DNA from: Nocardia huaxiensis
Lineage (GTDB): Bacteria > Actinomycetota > Actinomycetes > Mycobacteriales > Mycobacteriaceae
DNA: 64,000 nucleotides
Assembly (NCBI RefSeq): GCF_013744875.1
Contig: NZ_CP059399.1
Span: forward strand, 4,526,001-4,590,000
Direction of reading: 5' to 3'
A program made the position numbers and the translations under genes. The notes under the pieces were generated by a model that was given only the letters and a program-made list of their open reading frames with translations, was not told the DNA's origin and did not search any database. Each line of letters starts with the position of its first letter. Positions within the stretch are counted from its first letter, which is position 1. Positions 7,580 to 15,644 of the stretch are shown in pieces.

Positions 7580-10534
7580 AACGGTGGAGTGACGCGTGAT
7601 GACAACCAGCAGGGGAATTCCGCACGAGTGGATTTCGCGGCCGGAGTGGTCGCACTGTTCGCGGCTGCCGGCAATCCCACGCTGCAGCGCGTCGCCACCG
7701 CCTCGGAACGCCACCTGCGGCTCACTCGCGGCGCGGGGCGCAAGACCACCAATCTGGTTCCGCGGATCAGTGATTGGCGGGCCGGGCGGAATCTGCCGTC
7801 GCGCTTCGAAACGTTCCATCCGGTGCTGCTGACGCTGCTCGAGCTCGCTCGCGCCAATGGCGGCGCGGTTGCCGTCGAATTGGCCGATGTGGCCGCGTGG
7901 CATCGGCTCTGGACCGATGCGCAGAACGAGGGCGCGCCGCGGGCGGCCGTGGTGAACACGCTGCGCCGCGATATCGGGACCTTCGTCGGACGCGACGGGG
8001 AGCTGAGCCGGCTGCTCGCGTCGGCGCTGCCGGGGCGTGTGGTGTCCATTCACACCATCGACGGGATGGCGGGTGTCGGCAAGACGGCGCTGGCCACCCG
8101 TGCGGCGCATCTGCTGGCCGATCGGTTCCCGGACGGCCAGTACTTCGTCGAGCTGCACGCCCACACGCCCGGTCAGACGCCCGCCGACCCGGCCGACGTG
8201 CTCGGCACGCTACTGGTCGACTTCGGTGTGGATCCGCGGAACCTGCCCGAAACCCTTGCCGCGCGCCGGAATCTGTGGCGCGACCACCTCGCCGGTCGGC
8301 GCGTGCTGCTGGTGCTGGACGACGCCCGCGACCACGATCAGATCGAACCTCTGCTGCCCGGCGGCGGTGACTGCCTCACCCTGGTCACCAGCCGCCGCCG
8401 GCTCGTCGCCCTCGACGGCGCGGCCCCGATGGCGCTCGGCGTGCTGGACCCGGCGGCGGCGGTGGAGCTGTTCTCCACCCTGTCCGGGCACGATGCCGCC
8501 GACACGACCCGGGCGATCGTCGACCTGTGTGGATATCTGCCGCTTGCCATTTCGCTGCTGGCGGGGCGGGTGGCACATCATCCGAACTGGACGCTGGACG
8601 ACGTCGTGGTCGAATTCGCCGCCGCGCGTGCGCGATTGGACGAGCTCGACAGCGGGCATCGCGCGGTGCGCGCGGCCTTCACGACATCCTATGAGCGGCT
8701 GCCCGAGAACCGCCGTCGGCTGTTCCGGCGGCTGGGCGCGCATCCCGGACTGGATATCGACGCGTACGCCGTTGCGGCCCTCGATGATACGACCGTGGTG
8801 CAGGCGCGCCGCGAACTCGAGGCGCTGTATGCCGAACACCTCATCGACGAGACCTCCTACGGCCGCTACCGCATGCACGACCTGATCCGCGCGTACGCCC
8901 AGGAGCTCATCGCGCGGGAGCCGGGGGATCGCGACGCCGCGCTGGACCGGCTCATGGACTACTACCAGCACACCGCATTGCGCGTGGTGCATCGCGACAC
9001 GCGACCGGCTGTCGCCCAGCGGGTTCCGGAACATCCGGACCTGTCCGCCTTCGACGCCGCGCTGTCCTGGATCCGGGTCGAGCGCGCCAACCTGCTGGCG
9101 TGCCTGACCCACGCGGCGGCGGACGGCAGGCTGAGCAGGGCCGTCGACCTCACCGCGGCCCTGGTCGCCGAGCTCGAATTGCACGGCGCCACAGCACAGG
9201 CCGTGGCCATGCATGAGCGGATGAACGAACTGGGACCCACGGTGAGCCCGCAGAACGCCGAGGTGCTCGCGCTGAAGGATCTGGGTGCGGCGGGCTACCT
9301 CGCCGAGGACTATCCGGCCATCGCGGCCCTGCTGTTCGAGGCGCTGAAAAGGAATGCGCCGGAGGGCGATCCATTCTTGACCGCGAAAGCCCTGCGCATG
9401 CTGTCCAGAGTCCGGATATTGGCGAAGGACTTCCACACCGCCGTCGACGATCTGCGGCAGGCCCGGGAGACGCTGCGCACCGTCGGGGATCGTCACGGCG
9501 AAGCCGCCGTGCTCAAGGAGCTCGGCTGGGCCAGCCACATCGTCGGCGACTACGCGGGCGCGGCCGGTGAACTGCGGGATTCGCTGAGCCTGTTCGAACA
9601 CCTGGGCGCCAGGCCGGGGGCGGCGGCCGCGCGTCGCGCCCTGGCGTGGGTCGAGTGGCTGCGCGATGATCGCCGCGCCGCCGTGGAGCTGATCAGCGAG
9701 GCGGCGCGCATCCACCGCGAGCTCGGCCGGCGCGCCGACGAAGCCGTCGATCTCAGCATGCTGGCCTGGTTCCATCACCTGTCCGGCGACTACCCCCGCT
9801 GCGCGGCACTGCTGCGGCAATCCCTGATCATCCACCGGGACACCGGAAATCGATCCGCCGAGGCGTTCGTGCTGAGCAGCCTCGCCTCCGTCGACTACAC
9901 CACGGGAGATTACGCCACCGCCGTGGACCTCGCGCAACAGGCGCACGCGCACTATCGCGCCCTCGCCAACCCGGCGGGCGAGGCTTCGATGCTCACCATC
10001 CTCGGCCGAATCCGCTGCGCCCAGGGCGAATACGACAGCGCCGACGCGTCGACCCGCGAAGCCCTCGAGATCTACACCCGCCTCGGCACCATCACCACCG
10101 GCCGCGCCGAAGCCCTGAGCAGCCTCGGCCGAATCCGCCACCGCACCGGCGATCACGACGCGGCCGCCGACCTCCTCCACCAGGCCCTGGCCCTCTACGG
10201 CACGATCGGCCACCTCCCCGGCGAAACCGAGACCCGCAACCGCCTCGCCGCCCTCCAAGCCGAATCCGATCCCGCCCAAGCCTTCTCCACCTACCAGCAG
10301 GCCCTGCGCCTGGCCGAGGCCATCCGCAACCCGCTCGAACAAGCCCGCGCCCACGAAGGCCTGGCCCACCTCCACCTGCGCTCGGGCGAAGAGCGGCAAG
10401 CGATTTCGGCCCTCACCATCGCCGTGGACCTCTACACCCGCCTCGGCGCCGCCGAAACCGCCTCGGCCACCGCGTTTCTACGGCGGCTGCGCCCGGAAAA
10501 GGGGACGGAGCCGGCCCGAGCGCTACCATCCTGA
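7577..10534 (+). CDS. STAND NTPase: HTH-like N-terminus, NB-ARC, C-terminal TPR array (copy 1)
   Basis: A 985-residue signal-transduction ATPase. Residues ~18-95 form an HTH-like module containing RISDWRAGRNLPSRF, common at the front of actinobacterial STAND proteins. The NTPase begins with TFVGRDGELSRLL and has Walker A GMAGVGKT at 163-170, Walker B RVLLVLDDARD near 235, the sensor segment LVTSRRR and a GYLPLAISLLAG helix. The winged-helix part contains YGRYRMHDLIRAYAQEL. From ~480 to the end runs an array of TPR-type repeats, the usual ligand or partner sensor. Family members act as nucleotide-dependent switches in regulation or defence; which applies here is unknown. A close paralog follows at 10953-14009, sharing the leader sequence. 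Confidence 0.88.
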   Translation: MNGGVTRDDNQQGNSARVDFAAGVVALFAAAGNPTLQRVATASERHLRLTRGAGRKTTNLVPRISDWRAGRNLPSRFETFHPVLLTLLELARANGGAVAVELADVAAWHRLWTDAQNEGAPRAAVVNTLRRDIGTFVGRDGELSRLLASALPGRVVSIHTIDGMAGVGKTALATRAAHLLADRFPDGQYFVELHAHTPGQTPADPADVLGTLLVDFGVDPRNLPETLAARRNLWRDHLAGRRVLLVLDDARDHDQIEPLLPGGGDCLTLVTSRRRLVALDGAAPMALGVLDPAAAVELFSTLSGHDAADTTRAIVDLCGYLPLAISLLAGRVAHHPNWTLDDVVVEFAAARARLDELDSGHRAVRAAFTTSYERLPENRRRLFRRLGAHPGLDIDAYAVAALDDTTVVQARRELEALYAEHLIDETSYGRYRMHDLIRAYAQELIAREPGDRDAALDRLMDYYQHTALRVVHRDTRPAVAQRVPEHPDLSAFDAALSWIRVERANLLACLTHAAADGRLSRAVDLTAALVAELELHGATAQAVAMHERMNELGPTVSPQNAEVLALKDLGAAGYLAEDYPAIAALLFEALKRNAPEGDPFLTAKALRMLSRVRILAKDFHTAVDDLRQARETLRTVGDRHGEAAVLKELGWASHIVGDYAGAAGELRDSLSLFEHLGARPGAAAARRALAWVEWLRDDRRAAVELISEAARIHRELGRRADEAVDLSMLAWFHHLSGDYPRCAALLRQSLIIHRDTGNRSAEAFVLSSLASVDYTTGDYATAVDLAQQAHAHYRALANPAGEASMLTILGRIRCAQGEYDSADASTREALEIYTRLGTITTGRAEALSSLGRIRHRTGDHDAAADLLHQALALYGTIGHLPGETETRNRLAALQAESDPAQAFSTYQQALRLAEAIRNPLEQARAHEGLAHLHLRSGEERQAISALTIAVDLYTRLGAAETASATAFLRRLRPEKGTEPARALPS

Positions 10535-10952
10535 CCAGCCGCCGAGGGACCACGATGCCATCCGCCGGTAAAGGCCGGCGTGCTGTCCTTTCCCCGCGGG
10601 TCAAGCGCCCGAGTCGATTTCGGCGCGCAACGCGGCCGGAGCTTCTCGGCACTGCCTCGATGCGGGCGGAACCCGGTTCGGCCGCAGCCCTTCCGTAGCG
10701 TCCGCAGTTGCATGACGAGGGCGGGACCGCACGAACCCAGCCGACGTAACCAGGCCGACAGTCGTTCGGACCGGAATGCGATGTGGTGCCGCCGGTATCT
10801 GCCCGCCCGGCGCACGGCGATCTCCTCGCTGGTCGGGGCCCGCAACGGTGCTCGGACTGCGGACCGCCGTGGACCTGCCTCGGCCCGGGCGCCGGGATAC
10901 CTATCGCTCGGGGCCCGCTGGCACGCAACGACGTTCGCGAGATCATGGGCGG
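10535..10952 (+). other. 418-nt spacer between the two STAND genes
   Basis: I see no convincing gene. A 6-bp GC hairpin at 10563-10580 could be a weak terminator of the first STAND gene. The last ~36 nt are the conserved STAND leader. Confidence 0.5.
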
Positions 10953-10955
10953 GTG
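10917..10955 (+). promoter_or_regulatory. Conserved 39-nt leader upstream of the second STAND gene
   Basis: Matches 7541-7579 at 31 of 39 positions, with identical CGAGATCATGG core and identical distance to the GTG start. The conservation extends into non-coding DNA while most of the rest of the spacer is unlike the region before copy 1. Confidence 0.55.
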
Positions 10956-13900
10956 AGAGATGACGCTGTAGGCGAGGAGAACCAGTTGCCGGGGAATTCC
11001 GCGAGATCGGAGTTCGCGGCGGGTCTCGTCGCCCTCTTCGCGGCCGCCGGCAACCCTACGTTGCAGCGCGTCGCGACCGCCGCCGAGCGACGTCTTCGGC
11101 TGACGCGCGGTGGCGGGCAGCGGACCACCAAACTGGTGCCGCGGATCAGTGATTGGCGGGCCGGGCGGAATCTGCCGTCGCGCTTCGAGACCTTTCAGCC
11201 GGTGTTGCTGACGCTGATCGAGCTCGCCCGCGCAGGCGGTGGGCAGGTCGCCGCGGCCTCGAACCGCGCGGAGTCGGCCGGCGCCGCCGAGCCGACCGCG
11301 ACCGGAGCGGCCCCTGCCGCCTCGAAGGCCACCGGTGCAGCCGTTGCCGGTGTGGCCTTCGAACTGCTGGATGTGGCTGCCTGGCATCGACTGTGGACGG
11401 CCGCGCAGGACGAGGGGGTGGCGCGGGCGGCGGTGGTGAACACCTTGCGGCGCGATCTCGGCACCTTCGTCGGACGGGACGCGGAGCTGGGGCGGATCCT
11501 CGCGGCGGCGGAGCCGGGGCGGGTGCTGTCCATTCACACGATCGACGGGATGGCCGGGGTCGGCAAGACCGCCCTGGCGACCCGCGCCGCGCATCTGCTG
11601 GCCGAACGGTTTCCGGACGGGCAGTACTTCGTCGAACTGCACGCGCATACGCCGGGGCAGGTGGCCGCCGATCCCGCCGATGTGCTGGGCACGCTGCTGC
11701 TCGACCTCGGGGTGGATTCCCGCAGTCTGCCCGAAAGCCTGGCCGCGCGGCGGAATATGTGGCGCGACCAGGTATCCGGCCGGCGGGTGCTGCTGGTGCT
11801 CGACGATGCTCGCGACCACGATCAAATCGAACCGCTCCTGCCCGCCGGGGACGGTTGCCTCACCCTGGTCACCAGTCGCCGCCGGCTCATCGCCTTGGAC
11901 GGGGCGTCGCCGGTGACGCTCGAGGTGCTCGATGCGCCCGACGCCGTCGAGCTGTTCGCCGCCCTGTCCGGGCGTCCCGCGACGCGCGAGACGGCGGCGA
12001 TCGTCGAACTGTGTGGCCGTCTGCCGCTGGCGATTTCGCTGCTCGCGGGGCGGCTGGCGCATCATCCGCGCTGGACGCTGGGCGAGCTGATCGCCGAATT
12101 CACGGCCACCCGTGCGCGATTGGACGAGTTCGACGACGGCGGGCATCGGGCGGTGCGGGCCGCCTTCACCACGTCGTACGCCCGCCTGCCCGCGGATCGG
12201 CAGCGGCTGTTCCGCCGGCTCGGCGCGCACCCCGGGCTCGATATCGACGTGTATGCCGTTGCCGCACTGGACGACAGCACCGTCGCGGAAGCTCGCCGCG
12301 CGATGGAGGCGCTGTATCTCGAGCACCTCATCGACGAGACGTCCTACGGCCGCTATCGCCTGCACGACCTGATTCGGGCGTACGCGCGGGAACTCATCGA
12401 CGAGGATCCGATCGACCGCGAGGAGAGCATTCAGCGGGTGCTGGACTACTACCAGTACACGGCCTTGCGGTTGGTGCACCCCAGGCGCGGGCTGTCCGCG
12501 CCTGCGCATGTTCCCCGGCGGCCGGACCTGTCCACCCCTGCGGCCACGGTCAACTGGATCCGGGTGGAACGCGCGAACCTGCTGGCCGGCCTGGCCGCTG
12601 TGGCCGCGCGCGGGCAGCTGGCCCGGGCCGTCGACCTGGCCACGGCGCTGGTGGGTGAGATCCGCCTGCACAGCACCTGGCCGCAGGCGGTGGCCATGCA
12701 GCAGCGCCTGGCCGTCTCCGGCGACACCATCAACCCGCACGACTCCGAAACCCTGGCCTTGAAGGATCTGGGCGGCGCGGGCTATCTGGCCGAGGATTAC
12801 GGCACGATCTGCGCACTGCTGATCAACGCCATGAAAACCACTGCCGGGGAATCCGATCCGGCCCTGCACGCGGAAGCCTGGGCGATCCTGGCCCGCACCC
12901 GCATGCTGACCGGCGACTACCGTGCCGCCATCGCCGACGTCGGCCGGGCGCGCGAGCTCTACCGCACCATCGGCGACCGGTACAGCGAGGCGCGCATGCT
13001 CAAGAATCTGGGCTGGGCCTGCCATCTCACCGGCGACTACGCCACCGCCGCTGCCGCCCTGCGGGATTCGCTGACCCTGTACGGCGCGCTGGGGGATCGC
13101 GCCAACGAGGCGTCGATCCTCGGCAGCCTGGGCTGGGTGGAATGCCTGTCCGGCGATCGCGCGGCCGCCACCGAGCCGGTGCGGGCCGCGGCGGCCATCT
13201 ATCGCGAGCTGGGCCGCCGATCCGACGAGGCCTTCCACTACTCGCTGCTGGCCTGGCTGCACCACCTGAACGGCGAATACGACGGCGCGGTGGAGCGATT
13301 GCGGCAGGCGCTGGCACTCTACCGCGAGACCGGCGACAGCTCGGCTCAGGCTTTTGTCCTCACACACCTCGCGTACGTGCACGAGATGCGCGGGGAGTAC
13401 CCGCTGGCGTTGCGGGAGGGTGAGCAGGCCCGGGAGGTCTACCGGGTCGCCGGCAATGCGGCAGGGGAGGCGTCCGTACGCAATATTCTCGGCAGAACAC
13501 TGTGCTACACAGGCGAATATCACCGCGCCGAGGAATCGATCCAGCAGGCGCTGGCTCTCTACAGCAGACTCGGCAATACGATCGGTGAGGCCGACGCCCG
13601 CGGCAATCTCGGCCTGCTGCACCGGTTCCGCGGCGAGGACAGCAGCTCCGGAGACCTGCTCGCCCAGGCGCTACAGCTCTACCGCAAGGTCGGCCACCGC
13701 ACCGGCGAGGCCGAAACCCTCAATCGCCTGGGCGTCCTGTACGCCGAATCCGATGCCACACAATCCCTGTCGACCTTCCAGGAAGCCCTGCGGCTGGCCC
13801 GCGAGATCCGCAGCCTGCTCGAGGAAGCCCGCGCCCTGGAAGGCATCGCACACCACCGCATCCGCTCCGGCGAACCCGGCGAGGCGCTCGCCGACCTGGA

Positions 13901-14009
13901 CCGCGCCGTAGCCCTCTACACCCGCCTGGGCGCGGCCGAAACCGCCTCCGCCGAGGAATCGCTACGCCGTCTGCGGTCTTCGGTTTCCGGTCCGGAAAAT
14001 CCGAAATAG
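10953..14009 (+). CDS. STAND NTPase, tandem paralog (copy 2)
   Basis: A 1018-residue paralog of the preceding gene with the same order: HTH-like module (RISDWRAGRNLPSRF is identical), NB-ARC with GMAGVGKT, RVLLVLDDARDHDQIEPLLP, YGRYRLHDLIRAYAREL, then TPR repeats to the end. It differs by an Ala/Thr-rich low-complexity insertion of about 40 residues (~residues 90-130) between the HTH-like module and the ATPase. GTG 10953 is chosen because it aligns with the copy 1 start and its leader, although the frame stays open upstream to 10776. The TPR region has diverged more than the ATPase, as expected if the copies sense different ligands. Confidence 0.88.
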   Translation: MRDDAVGEENQLPGNSARSEFAAGLVALFAAAGNPTLQRVATAAERRLRLTRGGGQRTTKLVPRISDWRAGRNLPSRFETFQPVLLTLIELARAGGGQVAAASNRAESAGAAEPTATGAAPAASKATGAAVAGVAFELLDVAAWHRLWTAAQDEGVARAAVVNTLRRDLGTFVGRDAELGRILAAAEPGRVLSIHTIDGMAGVGKTALATRAAHLLAERFPDGQYFVELHAHTPGQVAADPADVLGTLLLDLGVDSRSLPESLAARRNMWRDQVSGRRVLLVLDDARDHDQIEPLLPAGDGCLTLVTSRRRLIALDGASPVTLEVLDAPDAVELFAALSGRPATRETAAIVELCGRLPLAISLLAGRLAHHPRWTLGELIAEFTATRARLDEFDDGGHRAVRAAFTTSYARLPADRQRLFRRLGAHPGLDIDVYAVAALDDSTVAEARRAMEALYLEHLIDETSYGRYRLHDLIRAYARELIDEDPIDREESIQRVLDYYQYTALRLVHPRRGLSAPAHVPRRPDLSTPAATVNWIRVERANLLAGLAAVAARGQLARAVDLATALVGEIRLHSTWPQAVAMQQRLAVSGDTINPHDSETLALKDLGGAGYLAEDYGTICALLINAMKTTAGESDPALHAEAWAILARTRMLTGDYRAAIADVGRARELYRTIGDRYSEARMLKNLGWACHLTGDYATAAAALRDSLTLYGALGDRANEASILGSLGWVECLSGDRAAATEPVRAAAAIYRELGRRSDEAFHYSLLAWLHHLNGEYDGAVERLRQALALYRETGDSSAQAFVLTHLAYVHEMRGEYPLALREGEQAREVYRVAGNAAGEASVRNILGRTLCYTGEYHRAEESIQQALALYSRLGNTIGEADARGNLGLLHRFRGEDSSSGDLLAQALQLYRKVGHRTGEAETLNRLGVLYAESDATQSLSTFQEALRLAREIRSLLEEARALEGIAHHRIRSGEPGEALADLDRAVALYTRLGAAETASAEESLRRLRSSVSGPENPK

Positions 14010-14214
14010 CCCACTATCAGCCCGAACGCTCCGATCTCGCCCGCAGCGAGTGTCGTTGCCGCACAACGGCACATAGCGTGTTCGGCGTACCGGATGGGAC
14101 CCGGCGGAAGTCATCGAGGGGAGGGTCTCATCCGGCACAAGACTTTCGGCGGGCAAGACTTTTCAGCGGCAGCCCGCGAACGGATCGCGTTGCATGGGGC
14201 TCACGCGTCCGTGA
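14010..14214. other. Spacer after STAND copy 2
   Basis: About 205 nt without a recognisable gene; it ends in the bidirectional hairpin that serves the converging genes. Confidence 0.4.
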
Positions 14215-14245
14215 TGCCCCGGCGCGGGTGAATCGCGCCGGGGCA
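14215..14245. terminator. GC-rich hairpin terminator between convergent genes
   Basis: Perfect 12-bp stem (14215-14226 with 14234-14245, 7-nt loop) 5 nt beyond the stop of the minus-strand membrane protein gene. It probably terminates that gene and may also stop transcription from the STAND side. Confidence 0.75.
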
Positions 14246-14250
14246 CAGGA

Positions 14251-15471
14251 TCAGTCGACGGTGGCGCCGTTGCGGGCGCGGGAGGCGGCGCGGGCGCGGC
14301 GGCGGGCGGCCTGGAGTTCGGCGAGTTCCTGCTCGAGGGTTTCGGCGATGCGGAACTGGCCGGTGTCGTAGACGTTGAGCGGGGGAACCGGGTCGGTGAG
14401 GTCGGCGAGGGGGGATTTCTCGACCGTGTCGTCGATCTCGGTGACCTTGCGCGCCTTGGCGGTTGCCGAGGTGCGGCGTTCCTTCTCGGCGGTCTTCGGG
14501 GTGTCGGCGGCGGGGCGCTCCGGTTTGGTCTCCGGGACGCTGTCGACCACGGTGGCGTCGGAGTACTTCTCGGATTCGGCGGGTGCGGCGGGCAGGGCCG
14601 GGGTGGGGACCGGCATGGGGGCCGGGCTGCGGGTCGGCCAGCTCACCACGGGCGGCTGCATGGTGCGTCGTAGCTGTTCGGCCGGATCCGGCAGATCGCG
14701 GATCTGATCGGTGGCGCGGACGATGGCCAGGCCGTAGCGCGCGGCGGCCGAATTGTGGATGAGCAGCGCCACGCCGATCATGACCGGCGCGATGGCGTGC
14801 ACGGCCACCTCGTACCAGGCCCCGGTCTTCAGGTACGGGTACGTGTTGAGTGTGACGGTCAGGGCCAGCAGCGCGAATTCGGCGACCACGACCTGTTTGC
14901 GGCTGTCGATCACACCCCACTCGGCAACCTTGTTGGTGCCGATCATGATGATCACGAGGCAGACACTGATCATGCCCTCGAGCAGATAGCTGAACCAGAA
15001 CAGCGGATCGCTCGCACCGCCCGGAGCGATGTTCTGCTGGACATTGACCGCGGACCAGAGCATTCCGGCCGCGACCACGCCCGCCAGGGCGCGCTGTGAC
15101 CACGCCCGATGCTTGTACAGCGACGCCAGTTTGGCGTGCGGGCTGGATTCTCGCCGTTGGGCGGCAATGGCTTTGCGAGCGACCATAAGGTCTTTGATGT
15201 CCGCTTTCTCAATTTCTTCGGTGGTCTGACGGGCTCGGTCGGCGGCGCTCGCAGCCGCCTCGGCGTGTTTCCAGCGCTGTTGGCGATCCTGTTCGCGGAT
15301 GCGTTCGGCTAGCTCGCGTTCGGCCTGGAGTTCGTGCTCGGCCAGGGCCTCGGTGAGCGAGGGGTCGAACTGGTACGCCAGCCGGCCACGGGCCTTCTCC
15401 ACCCGCCGCGCAAGCTGACCTACCTCGTCGTCCGCGGGGTGGTCCCGGGTGTTGTCGAGTTCGTTGGTCAC
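14251..15471 (-). CDS. Four-TM membrane protein with charged coiled-coil N-terminus, unknown function
   Basis: A 406-residue protein from GTG 15471, chosen for GGAGGT 5 nt upstream (the frame opens at 15591). Residues ~20-115 are rich in Ala, Glu, Arg and Gln and should form a coiled coil. Four hydrophobic segments follow at ~130-150, ~165-187, ~197-215 and ~222-245 (for example WFSYLLEGMISVCLVIIMIG). The tail is Pro/Ala-rich then strongly basic. The layout recalls DUF2637-like or Spd-type membrane proteins of actinobacterial mobile elements, but I cannot assign it firmly. It lies 173 nt downstream of the Jet-like operon on the same strand, at the place where the nuclease subunit might be expected. 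Confidence 0.7.
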   Translation of the reverse strand: MTNELDNTRDHPADDEVGQLARRVEKARGRLAYQFDPSLTEALAEHELQAERELAERIREQDRQQRWKHAEAAASAADRARQTTEEIEKADIKDLMVARKAIAAQRRESSPHAKLASLYKHRAWSQRALAGVVAAGMLWSAVNVQQNIAPGGASDPLFWFSYLLEGMISVCLVIIMIGTNKVAEWGVIDSRKQVVVAEFALLALTVTLNTYPYLKTGAWYEVAVHAIAPVMIGVALLIHNSAAARYGLAIVRATDQIRDLPDPAEQLRRTMQPPVVSWPTRSPAPMPVPTPALPAAPAESEKYSDATVVDSVPETKPERPAADTPKTAEKERRTSATAKARKVTEIDDTVEKSPLADLTDPVPPLNVYDTGQFRIAETLEQELAELQAARRRARAASRARNGATVD

Positions 15472-15644
15472 TTGGACCTCCGTCCATGGAGTTCCGATGG
15501 CTGGCAGGTGATCTCGGTACGGATCGGCACGGAGAACATTTTTAGTCGATGAACCGCCATTGGCGAAACTGTTGATTTGCCGATGCGCCAATCGTTACGG
15601 CGTGGCGCGCCGCGACACGCAGAATTGGCTAACCCGAAACACGA

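Noticed and set aside
10413..13622. A 1069-codon open frame on the minus strand
   Set aside because: It lies wholly antisense to STAND copy 2 (and the end of copy 1), is rich in Gly/Arg/Gln without domain motifs, and reflects third-position GC bias.
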